Below are positions 10,339 to 19,329 of a stretch of DNA of 64,000 nt, piece by piece. The stretch comes from Bifidobacterium reuteri DSM 23975 (GTDB lineage: Bacteria > Actinomycetota > Actinomycetes > Actinomycetales > Bifidobacteriaceae). Positions within the stretch are counted from its first letter, which is position 1. Every line of letters starts with the position of its first letter. Position numbers and translations under genes: made by a program. The notes beneath the pieces were generated by a model. The model did not search any database and was not told where the DNA came from. It worked only from the letters and a program-made list of their open reading frames with translations. Where the stretch lies: NCBI RefSeq assembly GCF_000741695.1, contig NZ_JGZK01000003.1:345864-409863 (forward strand), written 5' to 3'.

Positions 10339-11616
10339 TCAATGTGATTGCCTGAATGCCCGGATGCGTCTGACGGCCTCATGCAGCGTATCGAGCCCTG
10401 CGGCATAGCTGAATCGGATATACCGTGATGGTCCGCTGGTGAACGCCTCGCCGGGGATGCCTGCGACCTTCGCCTCTCTCGCCAATAGTCGGGCATAGTC
10501 ATAGCCGGTGCCCTCATAGTCTTCGGGAATGCGTACGTACAAGTAGAACGCGCCGGAAGGCCTGGCCATCGAGAATCCGAGCTCGGTGAGCGCATGCACC
10601 AGATAATCACGGCGCTCGCGGTATTCCCCGACCATGAGATCGATTGATGTGTCGCCTTGTTCGTAGGCGGTCTGCGCGGCGTCCATGGTGAAGGTGGCAG
10701 CCGTGGACACATGGATTTGGTGGACCTTGGCCAGTTGCGCGGACAACGCGTGCGGCGCGGCGAAGAACCCAAGTCGCCAGCCGGTCATCGCATAGCTTTT
10801 CGACGTGCTGTCCACCACGACGGTGCGGTCGGGCGCGAACTGCGCGATGGAGGGTGCCGGGCGGGTCTCGTAGCTGACCTCTGCGTACACTTCGTCGCTG
10901 AGCACCGTCACGTCATACCGCTCCACGACCTCGGCAAGCGCTTGCAGCTGGCTGGCGGACAGCGTCACACCGGTGGGATTGTTCGGCGAATTGATGACCA
11001 GCACCGTGTCGCGTCCCTTGAGGGAGTCCAGGGTGCGTTCCAACGCGTCCGGCGTGAGGATGAAACCGGTGCCTCTGGTGTCGATCGCCACCGATTCGGT
11101 GCCGGTGAGTCTGGCCATGCTCTCGTACAGGCCGAACGCCGGCGTGGGATACACCAGTACCGCGCCCGGGTGCAGCAAGGCGGTCAAGGCACTGCTGATC
11201 GCCTCGCTGGCGCCTTCGGTGACGACGATGTCAGCAGCGTCGAAATGCAGGTCGCGGCGGCGTGCAAGATAGTCGGCGATGGCCTGACGCAGGCCGGGAG
11301 TGCCGGCGTTCGGCGCGTAATGCGTACGGTTGCGCGCAAGGCTCGCCGCTGCCGCATCCTTGATGAAATCAGGGGTCGCGAAATCCGGTTCGCCCAAGGT
11401 GAGTTTCAGTATTCCCGGAATATCGGATACTTCGGCATCGAACGATCGGATGACCGATGTCGTGAGATTGGAAAGCTGGGGGATGACGGAGTCTGTCGGA
11501 TTGAACTGGTGCGACGGTGATGGCTGATTCACTGGTGACTGCCTTGCTGGGTTCATGGGTGGTGGATAGTGTGTTCGTTGCGATGATTGGTTGTATCGGT
11601 GTTCATAGGTGTTCAT
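10339..11616 (-). CDS. Class I/II PLP-dependent aminotransferase
   Basis: 425 residues of the fold type I aspartate-aminotransferase superfamily. Visible: LKLTLGEPDFATPDF near the N-terminus, NSPNNPTGV, LSDEVYAEVSY, the PLP-lysine segment DSTSKSYAMTGWRLGF, and the C-terminal arginine in YIRFSYA. The ATG at the complement of 11614-11616 overlaps the stop of the upstream Ldh_2-type gene (ATGA), so the longer start is chosen despite a weak ribosome site; a methionine 20 codons later is an alternative. Translational coupling to two hydroxyacid dehydrogenases supports a role in amino acid / 2-oxoacid exchange. Amino-acid preference not readable. Confidence 0.88.
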   Translation of the reverse strand: MNTYEHRYNQSSQRTHYPPPMNPARQSPVNQPSPSHQFNPTDSVIPQLSNLTTSVIRSFDAEVSDIPGILKLTLGEPDFATPDFIKDAAAASLARNRTHYAPNAGTPGLRQAIADYLARRRDLHFDAADIVVTEGASEAISSALTALLHPGAVLVYPTPAFGLYESMARLTGTESVAIDTRGTGFILTPDALERTLDSLKGRDTVLVINSPNNPTGVTLSASQLQALAEVVERYDVTVLSDEVYAEVSYETRPAPSIAQFAPDRTVVVDSTSKSYAMTGWRLGFFAAPHALSAQLAKVHQIHVSTAATFTMDAAQTAYEQGDTSIDLMVGEYRERRDYLVHALTELGFSMARPSGAFYLYVRIPEDYEGTGYDYARLLAREAKVAGIPGEAFTSGPSRYIRFSYAAGLDTLHEAVRRIRAFRQSH

Positions 11617-12701
11617 CGATACTCGTCGAGTGCGATGGCGGGCGGCGCTGCGATGCCGGTGCGCTCGCCGATCTTTGCCAGCTGCCGGAATGTGGCCTCA
11701 TCGACCGTCACCGTGGTGGTGTTGATCCGGAAGGCAGTGTTCTCCTTGTCTCCCGGAACCAGCACGTCGTGACCGTCCACCGATGGCATGGACCGGAGCC
11801 GGCGCGACAGCTCGGCGACACGGCTGCCGACCAGCGGGGCGCCGCCGAACGACTCCAGACTGATGGCGGCGAAACAATGGCAGATGTGCTGTCCCCGCAT
11901 ATCGAGGGACAGCAGCCCGCCGGAAAGGATGCCGGTGAATGTTTCGACCATCAGTGCCAGGCCGTATCCCTTATAACCGGCATTCGTCTCACCGGCTCCG
12001 CCCAGCGGCGTCAGACCGCCGATCCGCGGAGTCGCCTTGATATTGTCCATCACGTCGGCGGAATCGTGGTTGATGAGGCCCTGCCCGTCTACGGCCCAAT
12101 CGCCTTCAATGGGCTGGCCGAGCTTGACCAGCACCTCGATCTTGCCTAGGGACACTGTGCTGGTGGCGGCGTCATAGACCAGCTGGTCATCGCCTTGTCC
12201 CACCGCGAACGCTATAGGATTGCTGCCCAGCGCCGGCAGACCGGCATGCGTCGGTACGGTGAGCGGATTGCTGTTGGTGCTGGCCAGGCCGATCAGGCCC
12301 TGATCGGCCGCCATGCGCGCATAGAAACCGGCGGTGCCGAAATGATTGGAGTCGCGGACGGCGACGATGCCGATGCCATGGTTCTGGGCTTTGGAGATGG
12401 CAAGCTCCATCGCATCGCGCGAGATGAGCTGTCCCATGCCGCTGTGGCCATCCAGCACGGCGCATGCCTTCACGTCGCTGACCACGGTGGCGTGCGCATT
12501 CGGGTCGATCATGCCGTGGCGCAGTTTGTGGTCGTACATGGCTAGACGCTGCACGCCGTGCGAACTGATGCCCCGGCGGTCGGCATCGATAAGCGTATCG
12601 GCGATGAACGAGGCGTCTGCGGCATTGAAGCCGCGCGCCACGAAGACCCGCGAAAGGAAAGTGTGCAGAGTCTCGATGCTGATCTGGACGTATTCGGTCA
12701 C
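11613..12701 (-). CDS. Ldh_2 family malate/L-lactate/ureidoglycolate-type dehydrogenase
   Basis: 362-residue NAD(P)-dependent oxidoreductase of the family unrelated to classical LDH. Family hallmarks: ADRRGISSHGVQRLAMY, VRDSNHFGTAGFYA (catalytic His region), STNSNPLTVP, LGSNPIAFA and GYKGYGLALMVE. A GTG start (complement of 12699-12701) is chosen because GGGAGGTAAT precedes it by about 13 bases. The 108 codons upstream are not family-like and run through the divergent promoter region. First gene of a three-gene minus-strand operon with an aminotransferase and a D-2-hydroxyacid dehydrogenase. Exact 2-hydroxyacid unknown. Confidence 0.85.
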   Translation of the reverse strand: MTEYVQISIETLHTFLSRVFVARGFNAADASFIADTLIDADRRGISSHGVQRLAMYDHKLRHGMIDPNAHATVVSDVKACAVLDGHSGMGQLISRDAMELAISKAQNHGIGIVAVRDSNHFGTAGFYARMAADQGLIGLASTNSNPLTVPTHAGLPALGSNPIAFAVGQGDDQLVYDAATSTVSLGKIEVLVKLGQPIEGDWAVDGQGLINHDSADVMDNIKATPRIGGLTPLGGAGETNAGYKGYGLALMVETFTGILSGGLLSLDMRGQHICHCFAAISLESFGGAPLVGSRVAELSRRLRSMPSVDGHDVLVPGDKENTAFRINTTTVTVDEATFRQLAKIGERTGIAAPPAIALDEYR

Positions 12702-13125
12702 GATGAGTCGATTACCTCCCTGATTCTCCGGGCGTTTCCGCTGTCTGCATTCGTCCGGCTCGTTGCCTCCGGATCCGCTGTGCCGAAAACAGGTCGGGCG
12801 GGGGAATGACGTGCGGACACTGTGCATGAACCTAGCACGGTGCGAGGCGTATGACAGTGGCGTGGCAATCGGGAAAACCGATAGCGCGTTACAAACCACG
12901 GCTGTACCGGACGCGACACCGGGCGCGGCCCATCCCATTCCCGTGATTTCGGCGCAGGGCGGAATATGAGGGGATGGGTTTTCCGGTCCGGATACCATAT
13001 GGAATCCGCGTGGATAGCACCTCATAGGTAATGCCTATAGCAATGCCGACGTATCGGCATTGCGCCCGAGGTATCGTAGTCCGTGCGTAACGGAAAGTGC
13101 GGCACAGGAACATGAGAGGAAACCG
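12702..13125. promoter_or_regulatory. Divergent regulatory region with palindromes at 13024-13063
   Basis: No gene is seen in these 424 bases, which separate the hydroxyacid operon (-) from the amino-acid importer (+). Two adjoining inverted repeats lie about 65-100 bases before the importer start: ATAGG-n5-CCTAT (13024-13038) and a perfect 10-bp-arm repeat GCAATGCCGA / TCGGCATTGC around CGTA (13040-13063). There is no T-run, so an operator is likelier than a terminator. The cognate regulator is not evident. Confidence 0.5.
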
Positions 13126-13884
13126 ATGATCGAGATCAGGGGAGTACGTAAGAGCTTCGACGGCACCGCCGTGCTGGATGGGCTCGATCTTGACATCCCC
13201 CGCAAAAGCGTCGTGACGGTGATCGGTCCCTCCGGTTCAGGCAAATCCACACTGCTGCGCATCCTCGATTTTCTGGAACGGGCGGATGCCGGCACCGTGG
13301 ATTTCGGAGACGGGCCAATCGATCTGACCAGCACCAAAGCGTCCGACATTCGTGCGGTGCGTGCCCGGATCGGGTTCGTATTCCAGAACTACAACCTGTT
13401 CCTCAACAAAACCGCATTGCAGAACGTCGCCGAGCCGCTGATCTATGCCAAGGGCGTCAAACCTGCGGAAGCCCGTAGGATCGCCGCCGAACAGCTTGAC
13501 AGGGTGGGACTTGCGGATTTCGCGGATCGGCACCCCAGCACTCTGTCCGGAGGACAGCAGCAGCGCGTGGGCATCGCCCGCGCGGTGGCGCTGAACCCGG
13601 AACTGCTGGTGCTCGACGAGCCGACATCCGCGTTGGACCCCGAAATGGTCTCCGGTGTGCTTGAGGTCATCAAGCAGCTGGGCCGTGACGGCATGACCAT
13701 GCTGATGGTGACCCATGAGATGCGCTTCGCCTATGAGGCTTCGGACAAGGTGGTGTTCATCGAACATGGGCATGTGATCGAGCAGGGGGATCCTAAACGG
13801 ATTTTCGAGCACCCCCAGCAGCAGCGGACCGCGGAGTTCCTGTCGTCCACCAACAATGTGCTGGTGATTCCGGCAGCGCAGTGA
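13126..13884 (+). CDS. Polar amino acid ABC transporter ATPase
   Basis: 252-residue ATPase of the GlnQ/TcyN class that energises amino-acid uptake. Walker A GPSGSGKST, Q-loop FVFQNYNLF, signature LSGGQQQRVGIARAV, Walker B LLVLDEPTSALDP, switch histidine VTHEMRFA. The ATG at 13126 follows GAGAGGAAACCG. It is the first gene of a run: ATPase, binding protein, permease, redoxin. The importer class includes systems for His, Glu, Arg and cystine; the following redoxin hints at cystine, which is inference only. Confidence 0.9.
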   Translation: MIEIRGVRKSFDGTAVLDGLDLDIPRKSVVTVIGPSGSGKSTLLRILDFLERADAGTVDFGDGPIDLTSTKASDIRAVRARIGFVFQNYNLFLNKTALQNVAEPLIYAKGVKPAEARRIAAEQLDRVGLADFADRHPSTLSGGQQQRVGIARAVALNPELLVLDEPTSALDPEMVSGVLEVIKQLGRDGMTMLMVTHEMRFAYEASDKVVFIEHGHVIEQGDPKRIFEHPQQQRTAEFLSSTNNVLVIPAAQ

Positions 13885-13968
13885 GGCTGAGTTCGCGATT
13901 GACGCCTACTGCGCCTCGATCTATCCGCAATAAATGTATCCACAATGACAAGAAGAGAGGAAATTGTC

Positions 13969-14802
13969 ATGTCCACCAATCATGTGATTCGCAAGGCCGT
14001 GGCCTTGCTGTCCGGCGTCGCCGTGCTGTTCTCGCTGGCCGCCTGCGGTTCGTCTTCCGCCGGTTCCGCTGACAGCGGCTCCACTAGCGCCAGCGCCCTG
14101 GAGCAGGTCAAGCAGGCCGGCAAGATCGTCTTCGCCACCGAAGGCACCTACGCACCGTTCAGCTACCACGATTCCAAGACCAACGAGCTGACCGGCTACG
14201 ACGTCGAGGTCGCCAAAGCCATCGCCAAGGAAGTCGGCGTCAAGGCCGAGTTCGCCGAAGGCAGCTTCGATTCGCTGCTCGCCGGCGTGGACGCCAAGAA
14301 GTACGATACGGTCGCCGACCAGATCAGCGCCACCGACGAGCGCAAGGCCAAGTACGACTTCACCGAACCGTACACCTATTCCTATGGCGTGGTGGTGACC
14401 ACCAAGGACAACCCGAAGGGCGTCAAGTCGTTCGATGACGTCAAGGGTCTGCAGGCTGCGGAGACCGGCACCTCCAACTGGAACAAGACCGCCCAGGAGA
14501 AGGGCGCCACCATCGTGCAGGTCAACGACTTCGGCCAGGCCGTCGATGCGCTGACCACCGGTCGCGCCGATGTGACCCTGAACGACGGTCTCGCCGTGCT
14601 CGACTACCTCAAGCAGAAGCCCGACGCGAACATCAAGATCGCCGCCAAGACCGAGAAGACGCCGGCCGCCCAGCTGCCGTTCCGCAAGGGCAGCGACGAT
14701 CTGGTCAAGGCCGTGAACGACGCCATCGCCAAGCTCCAGAAGGACGGCACCCTGACCAAGATCTCCGAGAAGTACTTCGGCGAGGACTTCTCCCAGGAGT
14801 GA
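13969..14802 (+). CDS. Amino acid ABC transporter substrate-binding lipoprotein
   Basis: 277-residue SBP_bac_3 protein anchored to the membrane outer face. The signal peptide ends with lipobox FSLAAC (Cys26) and a Ser-rich linker. The mature domain starts near KQAGKIVFATEGTYAPFSYHD and shows the family landmarks LTGYDVEVAKAIAKEVGVK, DEFTEPYTYSYGV-like hinge and ETGTSNW. The start ATG follows AGAGAGGAAATTGTC, eight codons inside the longer frame. It is between the ATPase and permease genes. Ligand not readable; general or cystine-type amino acid uptake is likely. Confidence 0.9.
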   Translation: MSTNHVIRKAVALLSGVAVLFSLAACGSSSAGSADSGSTSASALEQVKQAGKIVFATEGTYAPFSYHDSKTNELTGYDVEVAKAIAKEVGVKAEFAEGSFDSLLAGVDAKKYDTVADQISATDERKAKYDFTEPYTYSYGVVVTTKDNPKGVKSFDDVKGLQAAETGTSNWNKTAQEKGATIVQVNDFGQAVDALTTGRADVTLNDGLAVLDYLKQKPDANIKIAAKTEKTPAAQLPFRKGSDDLVKAVNDAIAKLQKDGTLTKISEKYFGEDFSQE

Positions 14803-14826
14803 TGCATCGCTTCCAACCGCTGTTCC

Positions 14827-14868
14827 GGCTCCCTTCGCTCTGAAGGGGGCCGCCGGCATGAACCGGCC
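14827..14868. repeat. REP-like double hairpin between binding protein and permease genes
   Basis: Two adjoining stem-loops, GGCTCCCTTC / GAAGGGGGCC and GCCGG / CCGGC. The layout resembles the two-hairpin core of the REP/MITE family found elsewhere in the window, but the sequence is diverged. It may attenuate permease expression relative to the abundant binding protein, or simply be an inserted repeat. Confidence 0.5.
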
Positions 14869-14919
14869 CGATGAACGGCGACGAGCGGGAGTATCCAACC
14901 AATACGCAAAGGATGACCA

Positions 14920-15582
14920 ATGGATGCACGAGTATGGGGAATAGTCGTTGATTCCTTCACCAAGCTGCTGATTCCCGGCATCACCGTGACCATTCCGCTC
15001 ACGCTGATATCATTCGCCATCGGATTGCTTCTGGCGATTCTCGTGGCGCTGGTCCGCGTGGCCAAAGTGCCGGTGGCGTCGCAGATCGCATGGGTCTATG
15101 TCTGGGTGTTCCGAGGCACGCCGTTGCTGGTACAGCTGTTCGTGATCTTCTTCGGCCTGCCTTCCGTGGGCATCACTATCCCCGCACTGCCGTCCGCGGT
15201 GATCGCATTCTCGCTGAATGTGGGGGCGTATGCGTCCGAGACATTGCGCGGCGCGATTCTCGCCGTGCCCAAGGGACAGCTTGAGGCGGGCCTGTCCGCC
15301 AATATGCCTTATGTGACCATCATGCGGCGCATCATCCTGCCGCAGGCATTCCGTTCGGCGTTCCCGGCATTGTTCAATTCGTTCATCGCATTAGTGAAGG
15401 ACACCTCATTGGCCGCGAACATCACCGTGGTGGAGATGTTCATGTCCGCCCAGCGCGTAGTGGCGATCTATTACGAGCCGCTGGCGCTGTACATTGAGGT
15501 GGGTCTCATCTACCTGCTGTTCTGCACCGTGCTGACATGGTTGCAGAACTACTGTGAGAAGAAGCTCAACGAACACTTCTGA
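14920..15582 (+). CDS. Polar amino acid ABC transporter permease
   Basis: 220-residue inner-membrane subunit of the His/Glu/Arg/cystine class (HEQR family). About five membrane segments are visible, with FRGTPLLVQLF and the coupling loop EAGLSANMPYVTIMRRIILPQA typical of this family. The ATG follows AAAGGATGACCA. Only one permease gene is present, so a homodimer is expected. It completes the importer begun at 13126. Confidence 0.9.
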   Translation: MDARVWGIVVDSFTKLLIPGITVTIPLTLISFAIGLLLAILVALVRVAKVPVASQIAWVYVWVFRGTPLLVQLFVIFFGLPSVGITIPALPSAVIAFSLNVGAYASETLRGAILAVPKGQLEAGLSANMPYVTIMRRIILPQAFRSAFPALFNSFIALVKDTSLAANITVVEMFMSAQRVVAIYYEPLALYIEVGLIYLLFCTVLTWLQNYCEKKLNEHF

Positions 15583-15633
15583 TATATCATCGGATACCGT
15601 TCACGACGATTACGAAACAAAGGAGAAGCTCAA

Positions 15634-15882
15634 ATGGCCATTGACGTCTATGGGGCAAGCTGGTGCGGCGACTGCCATCGCGCAAAGCAGGCTCTGAACG
15701 ATTTCGGAGCGCCGTTCAACTGGCACGACATCGAAACCGAGGAGGGTGCCAAGGATCGTGCCGTGGCCATCAGCGGCCAGCAGCACATTCCCGTCGTCGT
15801 CTATTCCGACGGCGCGTTCCAGGTGGAGCCTTCCGCTCTGGATATCAAGCACAAGCTTGAGGAGCTTGGCGAACTCAAGTGA
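15634..15882 (+). CDS. Glutaredoxin / mycoredoxin-like CxxC redoxin
   Basis: 82-residue thioredoxin-fold dithiol protein. The active site is WCGDC (Cys11, Cys14) and a cis-proline loop HIPVVV follows near residue 56. It reduces disulfides, or mixed disulfides of low-molecular-weight thiols, in the cytosol. Strong AAAGGAG ribosome site. It lies 52 bases after the amino acid permease gene, probably in the same transcript. This pairing would make sense if the importer carries cystine or another disulfide; that remains inference. NrdH-like redoxin is the alternative, but no ribonucleotide reductase genes are near. Confidence 0.82.
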   Translation: MAIDVYGASWCGDCHRAKQALNDFGAPFNWHDIETEEGAKDRAVAISGQQHIPVVVYSDGAFQVEPSALDIKHKLEELGELK

Positions 15883-15913
15883 TACGGCGCTCGCCGAATC
15901 GCGGCCGCTGCAC

Positions 15914-15943
15914 TTCGGCTCCCCTGAAACCAGGGGAGCCGAA
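15914..15943. terminator. Hairpin after redoxin gene
   Basis: Perfect 13-bp stem TTCGGCTCCCCTG / CAGGGGAGCCGAA with a 4-base loop, 32 bases after the redoxin stop. It lacks a T-run, so it may be a factor-dependent terminator, a transcript stabiliser or a relic REP hairpin. Confidence 0.6.
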
Positions 15944-16026
15944 CGCATAGATGGGCATCATGCCCAAGGCGGGCGGTTGCGGGCAATCGATCAACCCACA
16001 GGGTCATGACTGGATAGGGGGTACCC

Positions 16027-17208
16027 ATGGCCGACAACACATTGCAGCAGGAACTGGAAACCTATTACCGCTGGTTCCACCAACATCCCGAACCTTCATA
16101 CGGGGAAGTCGAAACCACCACACGCATCGCGGCCATTCTCGCCGATCACGGCATCGAGATTCTCGATACCGGCCTGAAGACCGGTCTGGTCGCAAAGGTC
16201 ACAGGACAGGGGCGGCAAGCGGGTGCCGGTCATGTGGTGGCGGTGCGTGGCGACATCGACGCGCTGCCGATCGTGGAAAACACCGGTCTGCCGTATGCCT
16301 CTCTCAACAAGGGGTATCTGCATGGATGCGGCCATGACTACAATCTCACGGTCGCCTTGGGGGCTGCGCTACTGCTCAACGCGCGTCGGGAGGAATTCGC
16401 CGGCGAAGTCAAGGTCATCTTCCAGCCGGCCGAAGAGGTGGGAGCCACCAAGGAAACCCCTACCGGTGCGGTGACCGTGCTCAACACCGGTGCTCTGGAT
16501 GACGTGGAGGCGTATTTCGGCACCCATGACACGAACATCGGAGAGCCTGGCGAGGTGCTCATCTCCGCCGGTCCCGACAGTGGTGCGGTCGACAAGTTCC
16601 GCATCACCATCCACGGCAAAGGCACGCATGCGGCACGGCCCAACGGCGGAGCCAGTCCCATCCGCGTGGCCGCCACGCTGATCGAGGGCATCCAATCCAT
16701 CGCCGGACAGGACGTCAACCCGATTCATCCGAGAGTCGTCACCGTCACCAACGTCGAAGCGGGAAACACGTGGAACGTGGTGCCGGACACCGCGTTCCTG
16801 CAAGGAACGGCACGCACGTCATATCCGGAGGACCGCACGGTCATCCATGATCGCCTTCAGGCCTTGGTGCAGGGCATATCGGCGGCCTATGGCGTCACCG
16901 GCGATTTCACATGGGAATTCGGCGCGCCATCGGTGATTAACGACGCCGAATGGGCGGCATTGGCCACCGATACCGCCACAGAGCTCGGTCTGTCCGTCAA
17001 GCCATCCAAGCCCACGCTCGGCGGCGAGGACTTCTCCTACTATCAGGCCCAGGCGCCAGGCGTGTTCATCCACCTGGGCGTCGGCAACGCCGACCGTCCG
17101 ATGCACGGTCCGACGTTCTATGCGAAGACCGATGCCATCGCAGCCGGCGCAGATCTGCTGGCCACTGTGGCCGAACGTGCGTTGCGACGTCTGGGCGACG
17201 ACAATTGA
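16027..17208 (+). CDS. M20D amidohydrolase (aminoacylase / hippurate hydrolase-like)
   Basis: 393-residue dimetal amidohydrolase that removes acyl groups from N-acyl amino acids. Visible: VAVRGDIDALPI (bridging Asp), HGCGHDYN with Cys101 and His103, FQPAEE (Glu136 and Glu137), TIHGKGTHAARP (dimerisation-domain His) and GGEDFSYY near the C-terminus. The ATG follows GGGGGTACCC, a moderate site. It lies between the amino-acid importer and the oligopeptide importer, so it probably processes imported N-acyl amino acids or peptides. Exact substrate unknown. Confidence 0.87.
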   Translation: MADNTLQQELETYYRWFHQHPEPSYGEVETTTRIAAILADHGIEILDTGLKTGLVAKVTGQGRQAGAGHVVAVRGDIDALPIVENTGLPYASLNKGYLHGCGHDYNLTVALGAALLLNARREEFAGEVKVIFQPAEEVGATKETPTGAVTVLNTGALDDVEAYFGTHDTNIGEPGEVLISAGPDSGAVDKFRITIHGKGTHAARPNGGASPIRVAATLIEGIQSIAGQDVNPIHPRVVTVTNVEAGNTWNVVPDTAFLQGTARTSYPEDRTVIHDRLQALVQGISAAYGVTGDFTWEFGAPSVINDAEWAALATDTATELGLSVKPSKPTLGGEDFSYYQAQAPGVFIHLGVGNADRPMHGPTFYAKTDAIAAGADLLATVAERALRRLGDDN

Positions 17209-17270
17209 CGGCCGGCGATTGAGGAATCGAACACCGTTGCCGCCGTAAGGATGGCGGTCACTCGGCCGGT

Positions 17271-17318
17271 CATGCGAAGGGCCCTTCACCTATATATAGG
17301 TGAAGGGCCCTTCGCATG
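17271..17318. terminator. 48-bp perfect palindrome, probable terminator
   Basis: Both 24-base arms match perfectly around a TATATATA centre; each arm contains the smaller palindrome GAAGGGCCCTTC. It is 62 bases after the M20D stop and followed by GTTTTG. It could form a hairpin in RNA or a cruciform in DNA. Its position between two co-directional genes favours termination before the oligopeptide importer operon. Confidence 0.75.
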
Positions 17319-17468
17319 TTTTGAGCGGCATATAGATAACGCATATAGGCACGAGGGTGTGCGAACTGCCGGAATACTGTACGGTTGTCGCTAACGGCGG
17401 ACGCATGGGGATGCGTAGGGCCGGGGCCGGAAGGCCTGAACCATCGCAATATCAAGGGGAATTATCTT

Positions 17469-19175
17469 ATGGGGGACAATCGTATCTCGAGGCGGGCCGG
17501 CACTGGCCGATCCAAAGCCGTACGAACCAAAGCTGTGGCGCTGGCGATCGCGGGACTGCTGGTCTTCTCCGGCTGCGGCAGCGCCGCAAACGCGGCGACG
17601 AATGGCGCCGAGGAGACGGCTGGCGATCCGGTCTCGGGCGGCACCTTGCGCATCGCCGAACCGACCGAGATCCTCAACTGCATCGATCCATTCCAGACAT
17701 CATGGACCGCATCGCGTACGCTGGTGCGCCAGTTCGCGGAATCCCTGACCGATCAGGATCCGAAGACCGGCGAGATCAAGCCGTGGCTTGCCACCGACTG
17801 GACGCTCAGCGAGGACGGCAAGACCTACACGTTCAATCTCAAGCATGACGTGACCTTCTCCAACGGGGAGGCATTCAACGCGGACGCCGTGGTGAAGAAC
17901 TTCGAAACCGATCTGCAAGGCGTCAAGGAAGGCTGGGGCACCGCCGGCGGCAACTACATCCAAGGCCTCGAATCCGTGAGCAAAGTGGATGACGACACCG
18001 TGGAATTCCATTTCTCCAAGTTCAACGCCGCGTTCCTGCAGGCAACGGCCACCACCACGTTGGCGATCATCGCGCCGGCCTCTCTCGATCAGACCCCGCA
18101 GCAGCGCTGCCACGGGGAGAACCTGTACGGCACCGGTCCGTTCGTGCTGGAGCAGTGGGACATCACCAGCAAAACCACGTTCACCAAGCGCAAGGGATAC
18201 ACAACACCCTCACCATTCGAAAAGCGACAGAAGGGCGACGCCTACCTCGACCGCATCGAAGTTTCATATATTCCTGAAACTTCCGTACGCACCGGCAACT
18301 TCGTGGGCGGACAGACCGACCTGATCCTCGCCTCGTCTGCGGTGCCAATCCTCGAGAACGACGCGAACCAGATCAAAGCGGCAGGCGGGCGCATCGAAAC
18401 CCGAGCCTTCCCAGGCACCTCATACGACATCTATCCGAACACGCGCACCGAGGGACGTCCGCTGACGGACATCAACGTGCGCAAGGCGGTGTCACTGGCG
18501 ATCGACCGCACCTCGTACGCACAGACGATCTTCCGCAAGGACTACCCACTGGTGCAGGGCGTGCTCGGCGCCACGACACCGAGCTTCCAAGCCACGCCCG
18601 AAGCGGTGAAGTACGATCCGGAGCAGGCCGGCAAACTGCTGGACAAGGCCGGCTGGAGGCTCAAGGATGACGGCTACCGGTACAAGGACGGCAAGAAACT
18701 GACCTTGGTATGGCTGGACTACAACAAGAACGCCGGCCAGGATCTTCTGGTCGACCAGTTCCGCCAGGTCGGCATCGACCTGCAGATCGAGATCGGCACC
18801 TATGCGGATTCGGTGAACAAGGAGAAGACCAACGATTACGATCTGTCGATGCTCTGGACCTACACGCGAAGCGACCCCTCGGCCATCGGCAATCTGATCG
18901 ATATCCGCAGCGAGAAGGGCAACCGAGGCGGATGGAACATCGCCGACGACGAGCAGCGCGCCAAACTCAACGAACTGTTCGATGCCGGCATCGCCGAACG
19001 CGACACCGCGAAACGCACCAAGATCTATCAGGAACTGCAACAGTACCTCGCCGACCAGTACCTCCAGATCCCGTTCTACGAGCGCACCGGCGACCTCGCC
19101 CTCGCCAAGAACGTGCACGGCGTGCGCTACACCGCCGAATCCTTCATCTCCCTGTACGACACCTGGCTGAGCTAA
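17469..19175 (+). CDS. Oligopeptide ABC transporter substrate-binding lipoprotein
   Basis: 568-residue SBP_bac_5 (DppA/OppA-type) protein on the outer membrane face of the cell membrane. The lipobox VFSGC puts the lipid on Cys36. The mature protein opens with GGTLRIAEPTEILNCIDP and includes LATDWTLSEDGKTYTFNLK, LYGTGPFVLEQWD and NVRKAVSLAIDR, all family landmarks. The ATG at 17469 has AAGGGGA 8 bases upstream; an in-frame ATG 28 codons earlier is rejected. It heads the importer operon with the fused permease and fused ATPase genes. Ligand could be peptides, nickel-type chelates or glycosides; peptides fit the neighbouring peptidases. Confidence 0.9.
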   Translation: MGDNRISRRAGTGRSKAVRTKAVALAIAGLLVFSGCGSAANAATNGAEETAGDPVSGGTLRIAEPTEILNCIDPFQTSWTASRTLVRQFAESLTDQDPKTGEIKPWLATDWTLSEDGKTYTFNLKHDVTFSNGEAFNADAVVKNFETDLQGVKEGWGTAGGNYIQGLESVSKVDDDTVEFHFSKFNAAFLQATATTTLAIIAPASLDQTPQQRCHGENLYGTGPFVLEQWDITSKTTFTKRKGYTTPSPFEKRQKGDAYLDRIEVSYIPETSVRTGNFVGGQTDLILASSAVPILENDANQIKAAGGRIETRAFPGTSYDIYPNTRTEGRPLTDINVRKAVSLAIDRTSYAQTIFRKDYPLVQGVLGATTPSFQATPEAVKYDPEQAGKLLDKAGWRLKDDGYRYKDGKKLTLVWLDYNKNAGQDLLVDQFRQVGIDLQIEIGTYADSVNKEKTNDYDLSMLWTYTRSDPSAIGNLIDIRSEKGNRGGWNIADDEQRAKLNELFDAGIAERDTAKRTKIYQELQQYLADQYLQIPFYERTGDLALAKNVHGVRYTAESFISLYDTWLS

Positions 19176-19208
19176 TACCCTGCGTCAGAAATTCGTTGAT
19201 TATATTGA

Positions 19209-19256
19209 CGGCTCCCCTTGTCCGGGAGCCGTCCCGAGAAGCGGGACTGAAGGGCA
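19209..19256. repeat. REP-like double hairpin in the binding protein-permease gap
   Basis: GGCTCCC-cttgtcc-GGGAGCC followed by GTCCCG-agaa-GCGGGAC, then TGAAGGGCAG. The arrangement and the ending match the core of the REP/MITE family (hairpin, hairpin, CTGaGGGG). It probably lowers read-through from the binding-protein gene or is a relic insertion. Confidence 0.6.
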
Positions 19257-19329
19257 GTGAATTCGTCAACGAACCTCTGGCGAAAGATGTTAGCCGGCAT
19301 ACCGCATATAACACCCGGATTGGAACAAT

